From assembly GCA_964511215.1 (NCBI GenBank), contig CAZEER010000103.1, forward strand, positions 1 to 5,562: a DNA stretch of 5,562 nt, given 5' to 3'. The stretch is from CAZEER01 sp964511215. GTDB lineage: Bacteria > Fidelibacterota > Marinisomatia > Marinisomatales > UBA1611. This document shows, piece by piece, positions 1 to 4,705 of the stretch. The notes under the pieces were generated by a model. That model was given only the letters and a program-made list of their open reading frames with translations. It was not told the origin of the DNA and did not search any database. The number at the start of each line of letters is the position of its first letter. Positions within the stretch are counted from its first letter, which is position 1. Position numbers and translations under genes: made by a program.

Positions 1-33
1 TTTTTCAACAGATGAAAAAGTAATAGAGTCCAT
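1..33 (-). CDS. Possible start of a gene downstream of etfA (partial, runs off the left edge)
   Basis: An ATG on the minus strand at 33-31 opens a frame of 11 codons (MDSITFSSVEK) that stays open to the window edge. It begins 10 nt after the etfA stop codon. An AGGG (37-40, minus strand) lies only 3 nt before the ATG, which is short for a ribosome binding site. The case rests mainly on position, since an operon partner of etfBA is expected here. Eleven residues are too few to recognise a family. In many bacteria etfBA is followed by an acyl-CoA dehydrogenase, a membrane Fe-S ETF:quinone oxidoreductase or a related (Fe-S)-binding protein; which of these applies, if any, cannot be told. Confidence 0.3.
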   Translation of the reverse strand, partial: MDSITFSSVEK

Positions 34-43
34 TAACCCTATA

Positions 44-985
44 TTAATTATTTAGGGCTTCTATTAATTTAGGTACGATCTCTAGTACATTTCCGATCAC
101 AGCATAATCGGCCAGTTCAAATATAGGTGCCTCAGGGTCCTTATTAATTGCTATAATATTCTTTGATCCCTTCATACCAACCACATGTTGAATAGCACCA
201 GATACTCCTAAAGAAAAATATAGTTTTGGCGCAACATTGTGCCCCGAGCTTCCAACCTGTCTGAAAGAATCTACCCAGCCAGAATCAACTACCGGTCGAC
301 TAGCGGATACCTCAGCGCCCATTGCTTCTGCCAGATCAAAAGCTAGATGAACATTCTCTTCCTTCTCTATACCTCTACCGACCGATACAAGTAATTCAGC
401 ATTTTCCAGATCTACATCGCCTGCGGCTTCTTGAAATGGCTCTTCTGAGACAGAACGAATATCAGAACCATCGAGTTCTATATCAATTGCCCTAACTGAA
501 GATGAACCTGCTTTCAATTCTTCATCATTAAATGCAGCAGATTGAAAACTAAGTATCATTTGATCTGAGCTTGATGATACTGAAGCATTTAGTTTTGCAT
601 TGAGGACCTGCTTAACAAATCCTCCATCAGATAGTGAAATTATATCCGGGATGAAGGGTATATCTAGTCTAGCACTAACCCTAGGCATGAAATCTCTTGT
701 CTGATAAGTATGACCAACCACGATCATTGTCGGATATGTAGAGTTTATGACCTGAGTTACTACTTCTGAATAACCATCTGAGCTATATGTTGACAGGAGT
801 TCATGCTTTACTGTTAGTACCTCTTCTAGCTCATAACTAGATAACTCACTAGCTAAAGCATCAGCATTTTCACCAATAGCCAAAGCAGTGACCGAGCCAC
901 CCAATTTTTGCGCTCCTGCAATTGCTTCTCTACTAAGACGATGTAGTGACCCTTGGGTCTCTTCTAGAATAACTAAAATATTCAT
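44..985 (-). CDS. etfA: Electron transfer flavoprotein subunit alpha
   Basis: FAD-binding subunit of the soluble EtfAB heterodimer. It accepts electrons from flavin dehydrogenases (for example acyl-CoA dehydrogenases of fatty-acid beta-oxidation) and passes them to a membrane ETF:quinone oxidoreductase. The 313 residues match the usual length. Residues 1-190 form the Rossmann-like domain I. The C-terminal FAD domain is textbook: VGRG (202-205), SRPVVDSGW (229-237), RQVGSSGHNVAPKLY (242-256), GVSGAIQH (260-267) and NKDPEAPIFELADY (281-294). The stretch 255-281 follows the family signature around SGAIQH with small departures (F257, S258). Where human and Paracoccus ETF have the Thr that hydrogen-bonds flavin N5, this protein has Ser247, a conservative change. 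The start lies 3 nt after the etfB stop, so translation is probably coupled; the best upstream AAAGG is about 11 nt away. Family assignment is very secure; the physiological electron donor is not shown. Confidence 0.97.
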   Translation of the reverse strand: MNILVILEETQGSLHRLSREAIAGAQKLGGSVTALAIGENADALASELSSYELEEVLTVKHELLSTYSSDGYSEVVTQVINSTYPTMIVVGHTYQTRDFMPRVSARLDIPFIPDIISLSDGGFVKQVLNAKLNASVSSSSDQMILSFQSAAFNDEELKAGSSSVRAIDIELDGSDIRSVSEEPFQEAAGDVDLENAELLVSVGRGIEKEENVHLAFDLAEAMGAEVSASRPVVDSGWVDSFRQVGSSGHNVAPKLYFSLGVSGAIQHVVGMKGSKNIIAINKDPEAPIFELADYAVIGNVLEIVPKLIEALNN

Positions 986-988
986 AAC

Positions 989-1759
989 CTATATGACCTT
1001 TATTTCAGATTTTAACACTTCAATTATACGTTCAATAATCTGATCCGAATCTCCTTCTATTATTTCAGTTTTCTTATTTGTTTCCGGAACAAAAAGCCTA
1101 TCTATTGTTTGATTTTTATTTTCACTGTAATGATCAGATATCTCAATATTTTTTATTTCTTTTTTCTTTGCACCCATAATACCTTTTAAAGAAGGATAGC
1201 GCGGAGTATTCAGCCCCGATTGTATACTGATGGATGCTGGAAGTGGCAATTGGATCCATTGAAACCAGCCCGACTCTAATTCTCTCTTGACTCTTATCTG
1301 ACCATTCAAAACATTGGTCTCTATTGCAAGAGTTGCGGTTGGCATTCCAAGCATCTCTCCGATCAAGACCCCGGTTTGCCCCATTCCCGTGTCATCGGAC
1401 TGTAAACCCGTTAGAATAAGATCAAAACTCTCCTCTTTCAATACATCTGCGAATCGTTGGGCTATGAAAAGGGGGTCCACCTCAATCTTATCATCCTCTT
1501 TAATGTGAATGCCTCGATCTGCACCTTTTGCCAGGCCTTCTCGAATAACCTTTTGAACACGAAAAGGCCCCATACTAACGACAACTACTTCACTCCCATC
1601 ATTAGCTTCTTTAATCAATAGAGCTTCTTCCAAGGCAAAATTATCTGGAGGATTCATCACAAATGTTATTGATGATTCATCGACCCAATTCTGGGAATTG
1701 TTGATGGGGAGTGAGGACTCAGATCCTGGAACCTGTTTAATTAGTACTGCAATTTTCAT
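989..1759 (-). CDS. etfB: Electron transfer flavoprotein subunit beta
   Basis: Partner of EtfA in the cytoplasmic electron-transfer flavoprotein. The beta subunit folds around the complex and normally binds AMP (FAD in electron-bifurcating types). At 256 residues it has the normal family length. Visible landmarks are the N-terminal KIAVLIKQVPGS (2-13), MNPPDNFALEEAL (35-47), REGLAKGADR (73-82), the nucleotide-binding TGLQSDDTGMGQTG (117-130), the beta signature region KRELESGWFQW...LPLP (158-174, with S163 where Gly is usual) and the recognition-loop region LNTPRYPSLKGIM (183-195) followed by AKKK. The QTG at 128-130 resembles classical AMP-type ETFs, suggesting a non-bifurcating role, though this is not decisive. 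The last 50 or so residues are Lys/Glu/Ile-rich and variable. It is the first gene of the etfBA operon. No Shine-Dalgarno sequence lies near the ATG (upstream is ATTACATAA), so a leaderless or weak-RBS start is likely. Confidence 0.97.
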   Translation of the reverse strand: MKIAVLIKQVPGSESSLPINNSQNWVDESSITFVMNPPDNFALEEALLIKEANDGSEVVVVSMGPFRVQKVIREGLAKGADRGIHIKEDDKIEVDPLFIAQRFADVLKEESFDLILTGLQSDDTGMGQTGVLIGEMLGMPTATLAIETNVLNGQIRVKRELESGWFQWIQLPLPASISIQSGLNTPRYPSLKGIMGAKKKEIKNIEISDHYSENKNQTIDRLFVPETNKKTEIIEGDSDQIIERIIEVLKSEIKVI

Positions 1760-1835
1760 TTATGTAATATGACTTTTAAAAATGGGTTAATTTAACTCCT
1801 GAATTTAACCGGCTTATAAACTGACGCCAAACATC
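1760..1835. promoter_or_regulatory. Divergent intergenic region upstream of etfB with a short repeat cluster
   Basis: This 76-bp AT-rich stretch separates the etfB start (minus strand) from the small plus-strand ORF. It contains GGTTAA (1785-1790) inverted against TTAACC (1805-1810). There is also a nested 11-nt palindrome, GTTAATTTAAC (1786-1796), and a direct repeat of AATTTAAC (1789-1796 and 1802-1809). Such clustered half-sites about 25-50 bp upstream of the etfB start could be an operator controlling etfBA. In AT-rich DNA short repeats of this kind also arise by chance, and no known consensus is recognised. No clear -35/-10 pair can be assigned for either direction. Confidence 0.25.
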
Positions 1836-1964
1836 ATGAAAGAATTTTTAACCCGTGTATTATTAGAAGTTTTATTTATCATTGGAAGTATACTTGCTTT
1901 GTATTGTTCCTATTTGTTATGGGCTAAAAGAAGCTATCGGAAGGCACAGAGGCCGAAAGAATGA
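1836..1964 (+). CDS. Small single-pass membrane protein, unknown function (42 aa)
   Basis: An ATG-to-TGA frame of 42 codons lies between etfB and the secreted-protein gene. The product has a short N-terminus (MKEFLTR), a hydrophobic stretch of about 22 residues (8-29, VLLEVLFIIGS through YLLW) and a basic tail (AKRSYRKAQRPKE). This is the plan of a small single-pass inner-membrane protein with its positive tail inside. A single Glu (E11) and a single Cys (C24) sit within the hydrophobic segment. No Shine-Dalgarno sequence precedes the ATG. The frame is open upstream only to the stop at 1806-1808, with no better start. I do not recognise a family. The ordered hydrophobic-then-basic pattern argues for a real gene, but length and lack of RBS keep it uncertain. 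Confidence 0.45.
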   Translation: MKEFLTRVLLEVLFIIGSILALYCSYLLWAKRSYRKAQRPKE

Positions 1965-2015
1965 AAATTCTTTGAGGATTGGTATTTCTTGTTTAGGTTC
2001 AAAGGTTGTCATTAA

Positions 2016-2060
2016 TTTGTTAACATATCAAACTTTATTTTTGTTTTAAAACCTAAGGAG
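2016..2060 (+). promoter_or_regulatory. Candidate Bacteroidetes-type promoter and strong RBS for the secreted-protein gene
   Basis: TATTTTTG (2036-2043) matches the Bacteroidetes -7 consensus TAnnTTTG exactly. TTTG (2016-2019) lies 16 nt upstream, close to the spacing of the -33 element, though slightly short. A transcript starting near 2048-2050 would have a leader of about 18 nt carrying AAGGAG (2055-2060), 6 nt before the ATG at 2067. The ribosome binding site is the strongest in the window and fixes the start codon. The promoter is an inference: the organism is only presumed to share the Bacteroidetes sigma-factor preference, and T-rich matches are easily found in such DNA. Confidence 0.35.
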
Positions 2061-2066
2061 CGATTC

Positions 2067-3845
2067 ATGATAAGATTGTTAAAATATTTTCTCACATTTA
2101 CTTTTCTTGCTAGCTTAGCATATTCACAGACCATACAGGGTAACTGGGATTTGAATGCTGCAATTGTCGAATACACCTATGAAGTTCGTGAATTTGACAG
2201 TCCCGAGGATTCAGCAAACGGATCCTATGCCGTAACTGCATCCTGGCCCAGTTCAGCTGCTGCTGCTGCCGGCCAAGGGTATACTCACACTTTGTTGGGA
2301 TACGACATTGGTGATACCATCACGGTTGCTCTTGTACCATTAATTAATGAAACATTACTTGCAATGTTTGGAGTTGCCATGAATGTAGATCTAAATGATG
2401 ATGGTACTTTTACCATCAATGACGGAAGTACATATCCAACCACTGAAACAGAGAATTGCTCTACCTATGCAACAGTTCCTAGTGTCTCCGAAAATGGTAC
2501 ATGGACAAGCACTCCAGGGTTTACTCATCCAGATGATGCAAACGCATACTCAATGGGATGGGGAATCTCTTTATCATCTGTTTTTGCACAGTTTGGCGCC
2601 GCAGATTTATTAAATGGTCAGTATGGTACAGATTACGGTGTTGGTACTGATATGGAAAACTGGGGAATGGTCACGATCGATTATGAAGATGCGGATCACA
2701 CTCTTCCAACAGATCTGGAAATCTTCTGGGAAGCCCATGATGGTACTGCAAGTGGTTTAGGTGTAAATGATGCCGGACAGTTAAATGGTTTCACAGGCGT
2801 ACCAGTTTCTCCTGCTGATACTGTAACAGTTAATAATATGGAGGCGTACTTATACTACTATAACAATGAGCTCTGGGAAGCATTAGCTTGGACTGGTGAT
2901 AGTATATCAGATTTAACAGTACCCATCCTAGGCGGTGCAGGGCATCCGATTGACCCAACGAATTCAGAAACTTTCACAATTGATCCAATAACTGGAGATA
3001 CTCTCCCTGTTGGAGTAGTAGATGCAAACCATGGGTATTTATTTGATCCAGCTGGTGGCGACGGTGCCCTTTTCAGTGGAGATGAACCTCTAGCCCCAAC
3101 GGGATATTTCTTCACCTACAATTTTTTGGAAGCATCCGGTACGTTTTCTGGAGTTCTAGAAGCATTTCTGGCTGCTGGAGCAGATCTTGAAAGTGCACTC
3201 ACTGCTGCTGCAGATTCGGTTGCATTTATATACGTCGGTGCAGATACAGCTGCTGCAATAGCTGCAGGAGTTGCTAGTTCTCTATATGCAGATTATGTTG
3301 CATGCCTAGGAACAGGCGCATCTGCAGATGAATGTGCTGCAATTCTTCAAGCCGGTCCAACAATGACACTCGTTGGAGTAACACAGAATTGCCCAGATTG
3401 TTGGGTTGATGATTCTGATGCGGATTATGATCCATATGAAGGTATTGGACGCTTAGTTTTCGAAGTAGATAACAGGTGTATCCCAGATAACACGACCCAA
3501 AGAGTCAATACATTCTGGACATATGCTGGTGCAGCTGCAGAATTGGATGAAGATGTTCCGATCGCAGAAAAATTCGAACTTTATGGGAATTATCCTAATC
3601 CATTTAATCCATCTACCAAGATTCGATTTGCAACAGAAAAATTTTCTGATGTGAAAGTAACAATTTATTCTATTTTAGGAGAAAAAGTTGCTGTAACACA
3701 TGATGGGGAGCTCTCCGCAGGGACTTATGACATCACCTGGTATGGAAACGATCACAATGGAAATAAAGTACCAAGCGGTGTCTATTTTTATGAAGTACGT
3801 TCTGATGATAGAATCCAAAAAGGGAAAATGTTACTTTTAAAATAA
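2067..3845 (+). CDS. Secreted protein with C-terminal type IX secretion (FlgD-like) sorting domain
   Basis: This 592-residue protein is exported across the inner membrane and probably delivered to the cell surface or medium by the type IX system. Residues 1-20 are a signal peptide (basic IRLLK, hydrophobic core, cleavage likely at AYS|Q); no lipobox is present. Residues 503-592 are the sorting domain: YGNYPNPFNPSTKIRF (506-521), VKVTIYSILGEKV (529-541), SAGTYDITWYGND (550-562), PSGVYFYEV (569-577) and KGKMLLLK (585-592). The body (21-500) matches no family I recognise. It begins QGNWDL and has DLNDDGTFT (108-116) and NGTWTS (143-148), which faintly recall lipocalin-like beta-barrels. It also has an Ala-rich stretch (364-430, 23 Ala), six Cys (131, 413, 423, 442, 445, 471) including a CPDC, and acidic DDSDADYDPYEG (448-459). 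AAGGAG 6 nt before the ATG supports the start. A hairpin and a TonB-dependent receptor follow on the same strand. Function and ligand are unknown. Confidence 0.9.
   Translation: MIRLLKYFLTFTFLASLAYSQTIQGNWDLNAAIVEYTYEVREFDSPEDSANGSYAVTASWPSSAAAAAGQGYTHTLLGYDIGDTITVALVPLINETLLAMFGVAMNVDLNDDGTFTINDGSTYPTTETENCSTYATVPSVSENGTWTSTPGFTHPDDANAYSMGWGISLSSVFAQFGAADLLNGQYGTDYGVGTDMENWGMVTIDYEDADHTLPTDLEIFWEAHDGTASGLGVNDAGQLNGFTGVPVSPADTVTVNNMEAYLYYYNNELWEALAWTGDSISDLTVPILGGAGHPIDPTNSETFTIDPITGDTLPVGVVDANHGYLFDPAGGDGALFSGDEPLAPTGYFFTYNFLEASGTFSGVLEAFLAAGADLESALTAAADSVAFIYVGADTAAAIAAGVASSLYADYVACLGTGASADECAAILQAGPTMTLVGVTQNCPDCWVDDSDADYDPYEGIGRLVFEVDNRCIPDNTTQRVNTFWTYAGAAAELDEDVPIAEKFELYGNYPNPFNPSTKIRFATEKFSDVKVTIYSILGEKVAVTHDGELSAGTYDITWYGNDHNGNKVPSGVYFYEVRSDDRIQKGKMLLLK
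3573..3842 (+). other. Type IX secretion-type A C-terminal domain (FlgD Ig-like fold)
   Basis: Codons 503-592 of the secreted protein encode a compact Ig-like beta-sandwich used as a C-terminal targeting signal in FCB bacteria. The landmarks are the NYPNPFNPSTKI opening, the paired strand motif around IYSILGEKV, SAGTYDITW, the SGVYFYEV strand and the final GKMLLLK. In type IX secretion this domain directs export through the outer membrane and is usually removed by the sortase-like peptidase PorU. Its near-consensus form indicates that the organism has, or recently had, a type IX or related export route; no such secretion gene lies in this window. Confidence 0.9.
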
Positions 3846-3876
3846 TATACTATTCTTAAAACACTTAAACACACAT

Positions 3877-3913
3877 ATACCAAACAGCCTCGCATACCGA
3901 GGCTGTTTGGTAT
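3877..3913 (+). terminator. Perfect 16-bp hairpin between the secreted-protein gene and the receptor gene
   Basis: The left arm (3877-3892, ending CAGCCTCG) is an exact reverse complement of the right arm (3898-3913, starting CGAGGCTG), with a 5-nt loop CATAC. The stem carries the A-rich/T-rich flanks typical of intrinsic terminators (CAAACAG / CTGTTTG). Only TTT followed by GGTATTA trails it, so no true U-tract is present. It lies 31 nt after the secreted-protein stop and 3 nt before the GAGG (3917-3920) used by the receptor. It is probably a partial terminator or 3'-end stabiliser setting different expression for the two genes, and could also affect ribosome access downstream. Confidence 0.65.
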
Positions 3914-3925
3914 TATGAGGATTCC

Positions 3926-4705
3926 ATGAAAAAATATAGTTTCTTATCCATAATTATTTTTTCACTCCTTTTTGCACAAAGAGGTTCAATCTCAGGAAGA
4001 GTCACTGATTCCACGAATGATTCTCCCTTGATTGGCGCAAATATTCTGATCGAAGGAACAAACCAAGGCGCAGCCACGGACATTGATGGAAGATACATAA
4101 TCAAGCAATTAAATCCTGGCACCTATACAATTGTGGTCTCTTACATTGGCTATCAAAGCTCTAGAGAAAAAATCACTTTAGATAATGGTCAAAAAATCCT
4201 AAAGGATCTGACACTCCAACCAGAAGCAATCGAGATGGAAACTTATGTCGTCACTGCTTCAAGGCGAAGAGAACGCGTAGAGGATGCCCCTGCTGCCATT
4301 TCAGTGATATCTAAGGCAGAAATTCGGCGGGAGAGTAACACAAATCTCGGAGATTATCTGAAAGGAACGAAAGGAATCGATTTTACCCAATCTGGTATCG
4401 ATAGTTATAACATGACAGCACGAGGATTTAATTCTTCTTTTAGCTCACGACTATTGACCTTGACCGATGGACGTATGGCAAATGTCCCATCACTAAGATT
4501 AACGGCATATAATGTGATTCCTGTTTCTTTTGAAGATGTTGAACAGATTGAAGTGGTTTTGGGCCCCGCATCTGCCCTCTATGGCCCAAACGCACACAGT
4601 GGTGTATTGAATATTGTTACCTCATCTCCAATTAGAAATACCGGTACCAGCATCAATATTCAAGGCGGTCTTTTAAGCCAAACTGATACGGATCTCCTAA
4701 CATAA
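3926..4705 (+). CDS. TonB-dependent outer-membrane receptor, N-terminal part (frame interrupted)
   Basis: This encodes the export signal, regulatory-like domain and plug of a TonB-dependent receptor, an outer-membrane active transporter energised by the TonB-ExbB-ExbD complex. Residues 1-17 are a signal peptide (cleavage likely at LLFA|QRG). Residues 20-98 are a carboxypeptidase-regulatory-like domain: SGRVTDSTNDSPLIGANILIEG (start 23), TDIDGRY (51-57), GTYTIVVSYIGY (65-76). Next comes METYVVTASR (104-113), a TonB-box-like strand. The plug covers about 119-238: EDAPAAISVI (119-128), LGDYLKGTKGIDF (141-153), NMTARGF (162-168), DGRMAN (181-186), EQIEVVLGPASALYGPNAHSGVLNIVT (206-232). GAGG (3917-3920) stands 5 nt before the ATG. 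A TAA at 4703-4705 ends the frame at 259 residues, right after the plug, leaving no barrel; the family is usually 700-1200 residues. The protein evidently continues in the +1 frame. Substrate unknown. Confidence 0.9.
   Translation: MKKYSFLSIIIFSLLFAQRGSISGRVTDSTNDSPLIGANILIEGTNQGAATDIDGRYIIKQLNPGTYTIVVSYIGYQSSREKITLDNGQKILKDLTLQPEAIEMETYVVTASRRRERVEDAPAAISVISKAEIRRESNTNLGDYLKGTKGIDFTQSGIDSYNMTARGFNSSFSSRLLTLTDGRMANVPSLRLTAYNVIPVSFEDVEQIEVVLGPASALYGPNAHSGVLNIVTSSPIRNTGTSINIQGGLLSQTDTDLLT

Noticed and set aside
37..57. Hairpin over the etfA stop codon as a terminator
   Set aside because: Only CCCTA/TAGGG pairs cleanly around an 11-nt AT loop, with no adjacent T-run on the minus strand; too weak to call.
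1314..1508. Plus-strand frame of 64 codons inside etfB
   Set aside because: It lies wholly antisense to a highly conserved part of etfB and shows no RBS or recognisable protein features.
1970..2004. CTTTGA/TCAAAG inverted repeat after the small ORF
   Set aside because: Six base pairs with a 23-nt loop and no T-run; expected by chance in this AT-rich gap.
2255..2272. GCT-repeat tract as a microsatellite or phase-variable repeat
   Set aside because: Only a few GCT units coding an Ala run; triplet changes would not switch the frame, and the tract is too short to be called unstable.
2395..2613. Plus-strand frame of 72 codons inside the secreted-protein gene
   Set aside because: It is an alternative frame within a well-supported gene with signal peptide and sorting domain; no independent start signal.
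2858..3115. Minus-strand frame of 85 codons inside the secreted-protein gene
   Set aside because: It is antisense to a supported gene, with Pro/Ser-rich composition that follows from the opposite strand; no family resemblance.
3913..4122. Minus-strand frame of 69 codons over the receptor start
   Set aside because: It is antisense to the signal peptide and regulatory-like domain of the receptor, which are strongly supported.
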